A DNA stretch of 64,000 nucleotides from Pannonibacter sp. SL95 (lineage in GTDB: Bacteria; Pseudomonadota; Alphaproteobacteria; Rhizobiales; Stappiaceae). The DNA is taken from the NCBI RefSeq assembly GCF_026672425.1, contig NZ_JAPPRC010000006.1, positions 186,001-250,000 of the forward strand, read 5' to 3'. Positions within the stretch are counted from its first letter, which is position 1; each line of letters starts with the position of its first letter. Positions 43,952 to 51,426 of this stretch are shown here, in pieces. The notes beneath the pieces were generated by a model. It searched no databases and was not told where the DNA came from. It saw only the letters and a list, made by a program, of their open reading frames with translations. The translations under genes were made by a program, and so were the position numbers.

Positions 43952-45040
43952 ATGTTGAAGACCATTCTCATGGGCGCAGCGGCGCTCGCAGTTATCGCAG
44001 GCCCTGCCCTGGCGCAGGACCGTGTGGTCAATGTCTACAACTGGTCGGACTATATCGATGACACGATCCTTGAGGACTTCACCAAGGAAACCGGCATCAA
44101 GGTGAATTACTCGGTGTTCGACAGCAACGAAATGCTGGAGACCAAGCTGCTCGCCGGTGGCACCGGCTACGACGTCGTCGTGCCGACGGGCTCCTTCCTG
44201 GGCCGCCAGATCCAGGCCGGCGTGTTCCAGAAGCTGGACAAGTCCAAGCTGACCAACAGCAAGCACCTGTGGAAGGACATCGAAGTCCGCCTGTCCAAGT
44301 ACGACCCGGGCAACGAGCACGCCATCAACTACATGTGGGGCACCACCGGCATCGGCTACAACGTCGAGAAGATCAAGGCGATCATGCCGGACGCGCCTGT
44401 CGGCTCCTGGGACATGTTCTTCAAGCCGGAAGTTGTCTCGAAGTTTGCCGATTGCGGCATCTTCGTGCTGGACACCCCGGAAGAGATCATCCCGGCTGCG
44501 CTGAACTACCTCGGCATGGACCCGGACAGCAACAACCCGGACGAGATCGAGAAGGCCGGCGAACTGCTGATGAAGATCAAGCCGTACATCCGCAAGTTCC
44601 ATTCTTCGGAGTACATCAACGCACTGGCCAACGGCGACATCTGCATGGCCGTGGGCTGGTCGGGTGACATCCTCCAGGCGCGCGACCGCGCTGTGGAAGC
44701 CAACAACGGCGTCACCATCCAGTACTCCATCCCGAAGGAAGGCGCGCTGATGTGGTTCGACAACATGGCGATCCCGGCGGACGCCAAGAACGTCGCCGAA
44801 GCGCATGAGTTCATCAACTACATCATGCGTCCGGATGTTGCCGCCAAGGCTTCGAACTTCGTGTTCTATGCCAACGGCAACAAGGACAGCCAGCCGCTTC
44901 TGAACAAGGAAGTGCTTGAGGACACCGCGATCTACCCGAGCGAGGAAACGGTCAAGAACCTCTTCACCGTCACGCCGAAGGACGCCAAGGTGAGCCGCGT
45001 TCAGAACCGCGTCTGGACCAAGATCAAGAGCGGCAGCTGA
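43952..45040 (+). CDS. potF: Putrescine ABC transporter substrate-binding protein
   Basis: The 362-residue precursor has a Sec signal ending G-P-A-L-A-Q. The mature protein follows PotF closely: V-N-V-Y-N-W-S-D-Y-I, V-F-D-S-N-E-M-L-E-T-K-L-L-A-G, Y-D-V-V-V-P-T-G-S-F-L, Y-M-W-G-T-T-G-I-G-Y-N-V, N-G-D-I-C-M-A-V-G-W-S-G-D, and E-G-A-L-M-W-F-D-N-M. Residues of the E. coli putrescine site (Trp/Ser/Asp in N-W-S-D, the Asp in G-W-x-G-D, and the Asp near W-F-D) are conserved, favouring putrescine or a similar diamine. GGAGACAAGAAC precedes the ATG. Confidence 0.92.
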   Translation: MLKTILMGAAALAVIAGPALAQDRVVNVYNWSDYIDDTILEDFTKETGIKVNYSVFDSNEMLETKLLAGGTGYDVVVPTGSFLGRQIQAGVFQKLDKSKLTNSKHLWKDIEVRLSKYDPGNEHAINYMWGTTGIGYNVEKIKAIMPDAPVGSWDMFFKPEVVSKFADCGIFVLDTPEEIIPAALNYLGMDPDSNNPDEIEKAGELLMKIKPYIRKFHSSEYINALANGDICMAVGWSGDILQARDRAVEANNGVTIQYSIPKEGALMWFDNMAIPADAKNVAEAHEFINYIMRPDVAAKASNFVFYANGNKDSQPLLNKEVLEDTAIYPSEETVKNLFTVTPKDAKVSRVQNRVWTKIKSGS

Positions 45041-45047
45041 TCGAATT

Positions 45048-45071
45048 GCGGGCCCGGCATGCCGGGCCCGC
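45048..45071. promoter_or_regulatory. 24-bp perfect palindrome in the potF-potG gap
   Basis: GCGGGCCCGGCA and TGCCGGGCCCGC meet with no spacer 8 bases after the potF stop. As RNA this forms a stable stem-loop without a T-run, of the kind that protects upstream mRNA from 3' exonucleases and makes binding protein more abundant than membrane subunits. Confidence 0.7.
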
Positions 45072-45153
45072 ACCATACTGGGGACGCCAGGGAATGGTCT
45101 TGCCGGCCGCCTGAAGGGCGGATGGCGTTGGTGGATTTGCGAGGGGGTGGATT

Positions 45154-46311
45154 TTGGCTAAGAAACCCATTGGGCCGGTGCGGCGGGCTTTTGCGCCCTG
45201 GGAAAACCCGCAGTCCGTTCCGTTTATCGAGTTTCGAAACGTTACCAAGCGCTTCGGCGATTTCGTCGCCGTCAACAACCTGAGCCTCAAGATCTACGAG
45301 CGCGAGTTCTTCGCCCTGCTCGGCGGGTCGGGCTGCGGCAAGACGACCATGATGCGCATGCTGGCCGGCTTCGAGACGCCGACGGAAGGCGAGATCTTCC
45401 TCGACGGCCAGTCGCTCGCCGGCATTCCGCCCTACCGGCGGCCGGCCAACATGATGTTCCAGTCCTACGCCTTGTTCCCGCACATGAGCGTGGAGGCCAA
45501 CATCGCCTTCGGCCTGAAGCAGGACGGCATGGCCAAGGACAAGATCGCGGAGCGCGTGGCTGAAATGCTGCGCCTCACCAAGCTTGAAAAATTCGCGCGG
45601 CGCAAGCCGCACCAGCTCTCCGGTGGTCAGCGTCAGCGCGTGGCGCTCGCCCGCTCGCTCGCCAAGCGCCCGAAGGTGCTGCTGCTCGACGAACCGCTCG
45701 GCGCGCTTGACCGCAAGCTGCGCGAGGAAACCCAGTTCGAGCTGATGAACCTTCAGGAAGAGCTGAAGATGACCTTCCTTGTCGTCACGCACGATCAGGA
45801 AGAAGCCATGACCATGGCCGACCGCATCGCCGTCATGGATGCCGGCAAGATCATCCAGGTGGCAACGCCGGGTGAAATCTATGAAATGCCGAATTCCCGG
45901 TTCGTTGCGGACTTCATCGGCGACATCAACCTGATCGAGGCGCGCATCACCGAAAAGGCTGCCGGTTCCACCAAGCTGCGTGCGACAGATGCCTGGGGCG
46001 GTTTCGAGATCGAAACCATTCAGGAGACCTCTGCAGCGGTCGGCGATCAGGTCTGGTACGCCATCCGGCCGGAAAAGGTCCAGATCGTCCATGGCAAGGA
46101 CGTGGAGCCGCAGCTGAACACCGTGGGCGCAGAGGTCTGGGACATCGCCTATCTGGGCGACGTGTCGATCTACCACTCCCGCCTTGGAGACGCGATGACC
46201 ATGCGGTCGACCGTTGCCAACCGCACCCGTCTCGTCGAACGGCCGATTGCCTGGGATGACCATGTCGTCCTGAGCTGGGGCCGGGATGCCGGCGTCATTC
46301 TCACGGCCTGA
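45154..46311 (+). CDS. potG: Putrescine/spermidine ABC transporter ATP-binding protein
   Basis: The 385-residue ATPase has Walker A G-G-S-G-C-G-K-T-T, signature L-S-G-G-Q-R-Q-R and Walker B V-L-L-L-D-E-P-L-G-A-L-D, with a C-terminal TOBE domain (around residues 290-385). The N-terminal 30-residue extension before the ABC core resembles PotG. Translation starts at TTG 45154, preceded by GAGGGGGTGGATT; no ATG lies in a better position. Confidence 0.9.
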   Translation: MAKKPIGPVRRAFAPWENPQSVPFIEFRNVTKRFGDFVAVNNLSLKIYEREFFALLGGSGCGKTTMMRMLAGFETPTEGEIFLDGQSLAGIPPYRRPANMMFQSYALFPHMSVEANIAFGLKQDGMAKDKIAERVAEMLRLTKLEKFARRKPHQLSGGQRQRVALARSLAKRPKVLLLDEPLGALDRKLREETQFELMNLQEELKMTFLVVTHDQEEAMTMADRIAVMDAGKIIQVATPGEIYEMPNSRFVADFIGDINLIEARITEKAAGSTKLRATDAWGGFEIETIQETSAAVGDQVWYAIRPEKVQIVHGKDVEPQLNTVGAEVWDIAYLGDVSIYHSRLGDAMTMRSTVANRTRLVERPIAWDDHVVLSWGRDAGVILTA

Positions 46312-46338
46312 GGGCCTGTCCGGAAAGGGAGTTCGCCC

Positions 46339-47265
46339 ATGGAAGCGATCGGTTCGGACAAGGTGAAGGCAAGACTGGGGCGCCTGTTCGTCATTGGCGT
46401 ACCTTTCGTCTGGCTGCTGGTCCTGTTTCTGGCGCCCTTCTTCATCGTCTTCAAGATCTCGCTGTCGGAAGTCGCTGTATCGATCCCGCCCTACGCCCCG
46501 ACCTTTGACTGGTCGGCTGGCTGGGACGGATTTGTCGAGACGATCTCCGGCTTCAGTTTTGCCAATTATGTCTGGCTGACCGAGGATGATCTCTACTGGC
46601 GTTCGTATCTGTCGAGCGTGATGATCGCAGGCACGGCGACGTTGCTGACCCTGCTCGTCGGCTATCCGCTGGCCTATGGCATGGCGCGCAGCCCGAAAGC
46701 CTGGCGTCCGACGCTGCTGATGCTCGTCATCCTGCCGTTCTGGACATCGTTCCTGATCCGCGTTTACGCCTGGATCGGCATTCTCAAGAACGAGGGCCTG
46801 CTGAACCAGCTGCTGCTGACGATCGGCGTCATCAATGAGCCGCTGATCATCCTGAACACCAACACGGCGGTCTATATCGGCATCGTCTATTCCTATCTGC
46901 CGTTCCTGGTGCTGCCGCTCTATGCCAGCCTCGAGAAGATGGATGAGTCCCTGCTCGAAGCCGCGCAGGATCTCGGCTGCCCGCCCTGGAAGGCCTTCTG
47001 GACGATCACCTTCCCGCTGTCGCTGCCGGGCGTGATCGCAGGATCGTTCCTGGTGTTCATTCCGGCCGTTGGCGAGTTCGTTATCCCGGATCTCCTCGGT
47101 GGTTCCGAGACGCTGATGATCGGCAAGACGCTGTGGATGGAGTTCTTCAACAACCGTGACTGGCCGGTGTCCTCCGCTGTGGCGGTGGTGCTGCTGCTCA
47201 TCCTCGTGGTTCCCATCGTGCTGTTCCAGCATCACCAGCACAAAGCAGCGGAGAAGGCGGCATGA
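46339..47265 (+). CDS. potH: Putrescine/spermidine ABC transporter permease
   Basis: The 308-residue protein has about six membrane segments, a periplasmic insert after the first helix (S-E-V-A-V-S-I-P-P-Y-A-P), and the ABC contact loop E-A-A-Q-D-L-G-C-P-P-W-K-A-F-W-T-I-T-F-P-L. L-P-F-W-T-S-F-L-I-R-V-Y-A-W is a PotB/PotH signature. Its stop overlaps the next start (ATGA). Confidence 0.92.
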   Translation: MEAIGSDKVKARLGRLFVIGVPFVWLLVLFLAPFFIVFKISLSEVAVSIPPYAPTFDWSAGWDGFVETISGFSFANYVWLTEDDLYWRSYLSSVMIAGTATLLTLLVGYPLAYGMARSPKAWRPTLLMLVILPFWTSFLIRVYAWIGILKNEGLLNQLLLTIGVINEPLIILNTNTAVYIGIVYSYLPFLVLPLYASLEKMDESLLEAAQDLGCPPWKAFWTITFPLSLPGVIAGSFLVFIPAVGEFVIPDLLGGSETLMIGKTLWMEFFNNRDWPVSSAVAVVLLLILVVPIVLFQHHQHKAAEKAA

Positions 47266-48086
47266 GGACGGGTCCTTCCTGGTTCAACATCACCTCGATC
47301 GTGCTCGGCTTTGCCTTCCTGTATCTGCCGATCCTGATTCTGGTGGTGTTTTCCTTCAACGAGTCGCGCCTTGTGACGGTCTGGGGCGGCTTCTCGACCA
47401 AATGGTACGGCGAGCTGATGCGCAATCAGCAGCTCCTCGAATCGGCCTTTGTCTCGCTGCGGGTGGCGTTCCTCTCGGCAACCGCCGCGACGGTTCTTGG
47501 CACGATGGCAGCCTTGGTGCTGGTCCGCATCGGGCGGTTCCGCGGCCGGACGCTGTTCTCCGGCATGATCTACGCGCCGCTGGTGATGCCCGAGATCATC
47601 CTCGGCCTGTCGTTCCTGCTGCTGTTCGTGGCCATCGACCAGCCGCGTGGCTTCTGGACGATCATCATCTCGCACACCACGTTTGCCATGTGCTTCGTGG
47701 CGGTGGTGGTGCAGTCCCGGCTCGTCGGCTTTGACCAGTCGCTGGAAGAAGCGGCGCAGGATCTTGGTTGCCCGCCGGCCCGCACGTTCTTCGTCATCAC
47801 GTTGCCGCTCATCCTGCCGGGCGTCATCGCCGGATGGATGCTGGCTTTCACCCTGTCGCTCGACGACCTGGTGATCTCCAGCTTCACCACGGGACCGGGC
47901 GCAACGACCTTGCCGATGAAGATCTACTCCCAGGTTCGCCTTGGCGTGACACCGGAAATCAACGCCGCCTGTACGATCCTTGTCGGCATTGTCACGGTCG
48001 CTGTGGTCATCGCCTCGCTTGCAACGCGCCGTCAGGAGATGCAGCGCGAACGCGACGAGCGGCGCGCAGCGGCTGCCACGGGCTGA
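47262..48086 (+). CDS. potI: Putrescine/spermidine ABC transporter permease
   Basis: The 274-residue permease has six membrane segments, L-P-I-L-I-L-V-V-F-S-F-N-E-S-R near the start, the loop E-E-A-A-Q-D-L-G-C-P-P-A-R-T-F-F-V-I-T-L-P-L, and S-L-D-D-L-V-I-S-S-F, all as in PotC/PotI. It completes a four-component importer with potF, potG and potH. The C-terminal tail is highly charged and cytoplasmic. Confidence 0.92.
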   Translation: MRTGPSWFNITSIVLGFAFLYLPILILVVFSFNESRLVTVWGGFSTKWYGELMRNQQLLESAFVSLRVAFLSATAATVLGTMAALVLVRIGRFRGRTLFSGMIYAPLVMPEIILGLSFLLLFVAIDQPRGFWTIIISHTTFAMCFVAVVVQSRLVGFDQSLEEAAQDLGCPPARTFFVITLPLILPGVIAGWMLAFTLSLDDLVISSFTTGPGATTLPMKIYSQVRLGVTPEINAACTILVGIVTVAVVIASLATRRQEMQRERDERRAAAATG

Positions 48087-48109
48087 AACAACCGGCTCTC
48101 ACGAAACGC

Positions 48110-48150
48110 CAGAACCCGCCGATGCAACCGCGTCGGCGGGTTCTGTGTTT
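48110..48150 (+). terminator. Intrinsic terminator of the pot operon
   Basis: CAGAACCCGCCGA pairs with TCGGCGGGTTCTG (13 bp) around a 10-base loop, followed by TGTTT. It begins 24 bases after the potI stop codon. Confidence 0.85.
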
Positions 48151-48289
48151 CTGGATAGTTCTGCGAGGGTGTTCGGAAATGTACCGAGCATCAAGCATTG
48201 ATAAAGGGATCGCGGCTAGGCTGAAGGCAATTGATCCCGGGCAAGCTCCGGTTGCGTTTTTGTAATCGGTTTTCGCCTGGAGGGTCGCC

Positions 48290-49465
48290 ATGCAACTCAG
48301 TGTCGCGGAACGCCCTGTGCCCATGTTCAGACTGCCGGAGGCCGGCAACCGACTTACGAGCCGGTTGCACCGCTATCCGGACCGTTCATTGCTGGAATGG
48401 CTGTGGGACTCGCTGCCCGGCGGGGCAGTCTCGACCCCGTTCCAGACGCCTGCGCTTCTGGCTGCAATGGCGGATCACGTCCTGGCGGCCCAAGGCGCGG
48501 AATTGCGCGTTCTGGAAGTTCGCGATGGCAACACCGACGTGCCTGTCATGCTGGTGCCGCTCGTGGTGTTCCGGCGCGGTCCCGTGCGCATGGGCGGAAT
48601 TCCGGATTTTGGGCTGGTCGATCAATGTGCTCCGGTGCTGGCCGGTGAGGCCGAACTGGATGCCAGTCTGAGTGATCTCCTGTGGGGCTTCATCGAGGAC
48701 GCGCTTGGCGACGTTGACCTGATCGACGTCAAGAAAGTGCCGCCGCGTGTGGCCGGTCGTCCAAACCCTCTGCATGCCTTGCCCAACGAACGGCCTCAGG
48801 ATCCGATCTATGCCCTGGACCTGACAGAGGCCGGGGAAGCGCCGGGGTGGCGCCGCAAGCATGTCTACAAGGAGGCTCGCGGCAAGTATCGCAAGCTTCA
48901 GGCCGAAGGGCTGCAGTTTGTCGAAGTCGTCGAAGATCACGATCGGCGACATGTGATGCAGGTGCTGCGCATGCAGCGCAGCCAGCGCTTCGAGGAAAAG
49001 CAGTGGTACAACACGCTGGAAGAAGATCCGGCGCAGGCAGCCTTTATCGACAATCTGCTGCAGGAAGGCGGGCCGCAGCGGCCGCTGCGGCTGTTTGCCC
49101 TGAAAGATGACAGCCGGATCGCAGGCGTCATCTGCGCACTCGCCGAGGGCACGGCTCTCTCGGCCATGCTCATCTCCATGGGCGGGGAAGAATGGCGCCG
49201 GTTTTCTCCCGGCCTTCTGCTGTTCGCCGGGCTCATCAACTGGGCCGGCGAAAACGGCTTCACCGAACTGTGCTTCGGGTCCGGCGTGCAGTTCTACAAG
49301 ACCCGTTTCGGCGGCGAGCCCTGGCAGGTCCATGCCTATGCCAAGCCGCTGACGGCGGCTGGCAATGCTTACCTCGCCCTTCGCCGGCTCAAGGCGATCG
49401 CGCGCCGCCTGCGGGATGATACCGCACGTCTGTCCGCACCCGTGGCTGCCGCGCCGGGGATCTGA
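48290..49465 (+). CDS. GNAT-superfamily protein of the FemAB/CelD-like type
   Basis: The 391-residue protein has the split acetyltransferase pattern of the CelD/Acetyltransf_6 group. An N-terminal half carries L-M-L-V-P-L-V-V-F and G-I-P-D-F-G-L-V-D-Q. The C-terminal half has A-L-K-D-D-S-R-I-A-G-V-I-C-A-L, S-P-G-L-L-L-F-A-G-L-I-N-W-A and L-C-F-G-S-G-V-Q-F-Y-K-T-R-F-G-G. Relatives sit in cellulose or exopolysaccharide loci and are thought to acylate polysaccharides or cell-wall precursors. No such locus is adjacent, so function is open. It is monocistronic after the pot terminator. Confidence 0.78.
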   Translation: MQLSVAERPVPMFRLPEAGNRLTSRLHRYPDRSLLEWLWDSLPGGAVSTPFQTPALLAAMADHVLAAQGAELRVLEVRDGNTDVPVMLVPLVVFRRGPVRMGGIPDFGLVDQCAPVLAGEAELDASLSDLLWGFIEDALGDVDLIDVKKVPPRVAGRPNPLHALPNERPQDPIYALDLTEAGEAPGWRRKHVYKEARGKYRKLQAEGLQFVEVVEDHDRRHVMQVLRMQRSQRFEEKQWYNTLEEDPAQAAFIDNLLQEGGPQRPLRLFALKDDSRIAGVICALAEGTALSAMLISMGGEEWRRFSPGLLLFAGLINWAGENGFTELCFGSGVQFYKTRFGGEPWQVHAYAKPLTAAGNAYLALRRLKAIARRLRDDTARLSAPVAAAPGI

Positions 49466-49710
49466 ACCCGGCAAGAGCGGTGCTCGTGGATCGAGGCGGT
49501 GCAAAGCTCTCCCAAATCTGACAATCGTCGCATGCGGCCTTCGGACAGTTGACGGCAGCGGAAAATACCGGTCTTGTTGCGTCGCAACCTGACCGCGGCG
49601 TCATGTCTGCGTGATGGCCCGGCCGGGAGGGGAGGAGTATCCTTTCGCAGATTGCCAGGGCGCATCCGTAGGTGCTGGAACGTGTGCCGGTCGGTTATGA
49701 GGAGACAACG

Positions 49711-50406
49711 ATGAACAAGGTATACCCGAACGCAAAGGCCGCGCTGGATGGCCTTGTGTTTGACGGAATGACCATCATGGCCGGTGGTTTTGGCCTGTGC
49801 GGGATCCCGGAAAACCTGATCGTCGCCCTGCGCGACAGTGGTGTCACGGGCGTGACTGCGATCTCGAACAACGCCGGCGTTGACGATTTCGGCCTTGGCC
49901 TGCTGCTGCAGACGCGCCAGATCCGCAAGATGGTCTCGTCCTATGTGGGTGAGAATGCCACTTTCGAGAAGCAGTACCTGAACGGCGAACTGGAACTCGA
50001 ATTCAACCCGCAGGGCACGCTGGCCGAGCGCATCCGCGCCGGTGGCGCCGGCATCCCGGGCTTCTACACCAAGACCGGTGTGGGCACGCTGATCGCCGAA
50101 GGCAAGGAACACAAGCAGTTCAACGGCGAGACCTTCATTCTCGAAACCGGCCTTGTGTCCGACCTGTCGCTGGTCAAGGCCTGGAAGGCCGACAAGGAAG
50201 GCAACCTCGTCTATCGCAAGACCGCGCGGAACTTCAATCCGATGATGGCGACCGCCGGCAAGGTGACGGTTGTCGAGGTCGAAGAGCTGGTCGAGATCGG
50301 CGAGCTGGATCCGGACCAGATCCACACACCAGGCATCTTTGTCGACCGTATTGTGGTCGGCACTTTCGAAAAGCGCATTGAAAAGCGCACCACCCGCGCC
50401 GCCTGA
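49711..50406 (+). CDS. scoA: 3-oxoacid CoA-transferase subunit A
   Basis: The 231-residue subunit starts [15 protein letters not shown] and has the CoA-transferase A pattern [21 protein letters not shown] and [10 protein letters not shown]. With ScoB it transfers CoA from succinyl-CoA to acetoacetate or a related 3-oxoacid, allowing ketone-body use. GAGGAGACAACG precedes the ATG, which is chosen over an upstream one at 49672. The gene ends 19 bases before scoB. Confidence 0.93.
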   Translation: MNKVYPNAKAALDGLVFDGMTIMAGGFGLCGIPENLIVALRDSGVTGVTAISNNAGVDDFGLGLLLQTRQIRKMVSSYVGENATFEKQYLNGELELEFNPQGTLAERIRAGGAGIPGFYTKTGVGTLIAEGKEHKQFNGETFILETGLVSDLSLVKAWKADKEGNLVYRKTARNFNPMMATAGKVTVVEVEELVEIGELDPDQIHTPGIFVDRIVVGTFEKRIEKRTTRAA

Positions 50407-50425
50407 AGCCGAGGAGACTGAGCAA

Positions 50426-51055
50426 ATGGCCTGGACTCGTGACGAAATGGCCCAGCGGGCCGCGCAGGAACTGGAAGACGGTTTCTACGTCAACCTCGGC
50501 ATCGGCATCCCGACGCTGGTGTCCAACTACATTCCCGAAGGCGTGCATGTGACGCTGCAGTCGGAAAACGGCATGCTCGGCATGGGCCCGTTCCCGACGG
50601 AAGATGAAGTCGACGCCGACCTCATCAACGCTGGCAAGCAGACGATCACCGAACTGCCGCAGACGTCCTATTTCTCGTCTGCCGACAGCTTCGGCATGAT
50701 CCGTGGCGGCCACATCGACCTGTCGATCCTGGGCGCCATGGAAGTGTCCGAAAAGGGCGATCTCGCCAACTGGATGATCCCGGGCAAGATGGTCAAGGGC
50801 ATGGGCGGCGCGATGGATCTTGTCGCCGGCGTCAAGCGTGTCGTGGTGATCATGGACCACACCTCGAAGGCCGGCGAGAGCAAGCTGCTCAAGGCCTGCA
50901 CCCTGCCGCTGACCGGTGTTGGCTGCGTCAACCGCATCATCACCAACCTCGGCGTGTTCGACGTTACGCCGGACGGTCTTCAGGTCGTCCAGCTGGCAAC
51001 CGGCGTGACTGCTGACGAGGTGAAAGCGGCGACGGAAGCGACGCTTAAGGTATGA
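50426..51055 (+). CDS. scoB: 3-oxoacid CoA-transferase subunit B
   Basis: The 209-residue subunit has [10 protein letters not shown] near the start and the catalytic glutamate in [11 protein letters not shown] (residue 47), which forms the enzyme-CoA thioester. It continues with R-G-G-H-I-D and G-A-M-D-L-V-A-G. Its short length and adjacency to scoA show the two-subunit form of the enzyme. GAGGAGACTGAGCAA precedes the ATG. A strong terminator follows. Confidence 0.93.
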   Translation: MAWTRDEMAQRAAQELEDGFYVNLGIGIPTLVSNYIPEGVHVTLQSENGMLGMGPFPTEDEVDADLINAGKQTITELPQTSYFSSADSFGMIRGGHIDLSILGAMEVSEKGDLANWMIPGKMVKGMGGAMDLVAGVKRVVVIMDHTSKAGESKLLKACTLPLTGVGCVNRIITNLGVFDVTPDGLQVVQLATGVTADEVKAATEATLKV

Positions 51056-51062
51056 TTCTGTA

Positions 51063-51100
51063 TTCAGGCGGACCGTTCATTGGTCCGCCTGAATTTTATT
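51063..51100 (+). terminator. Intrinsic terminator of scoAB
   Basis: TTCAGGCGGACC (51063-51074) pairs perfectly with GGTCCGCCTGAA (51082-51093) around a 7-base loop, followed by TTTTATT. It starts 8 bases after the scoB stop codon. Confidence 0.92.
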
Positions 51101-51426
51101 GTGACGTAACGTTCGATTTTCTTTTTCAGCCTACGATGCATGAGCTTGTTGTCTTGTGATCGACACAGTTGTTCCATTTTGGAGCTGTTTTTGTTTTTCG
51201 GCGCAGCCAAGATGCGCCAATTGTTAAAGGTCCTTTGCCGGCAATAAAATTTATTGTGGCGCGAGATTGCCTGAATCGCCTGCATTGGCGGGATTTTTTA
51301 TAAGCCGCCAAATGAATGGGCGCGGTTACTGGCTGCGCACAGGTTTGCTGCGCTGCGTCAATCGGACTGACATGATTTTCTGACAGAAATCTCGCATCGG
51401 ATCGCAGCGTGCGATCAGGGGGAAAG
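51101..51426. other. AT-rich intergenic region upstream of the HAMP-GGDEF-EAL gene
   Basis: No gene is supported in these 326 bases. They are clearly more AT-rich than their surroundings. CAATAAA-A-TTTATTG (51242-51256) is a perfect inverted repeat that could be an operator. A short GC stem followed by six T residues lies near 51275-51300 and could be a weak rightward terminator. The promoter of the downstream gene is presumably in the last 100 bases. Confidence 0.4.

Noticed and set aside
45001-47241. 746-codon minus-strand frame opposite potG and potH
   Set aside because: It is antisense to two certain genes; composition is that of a shadow frame.
51064-51285. 73-codon minus-strand frame in the AT-rich gap
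   Set aside because: It begins antisense to a terminator stem, has no ribosome site and an unusual composition; treated as intergenic.
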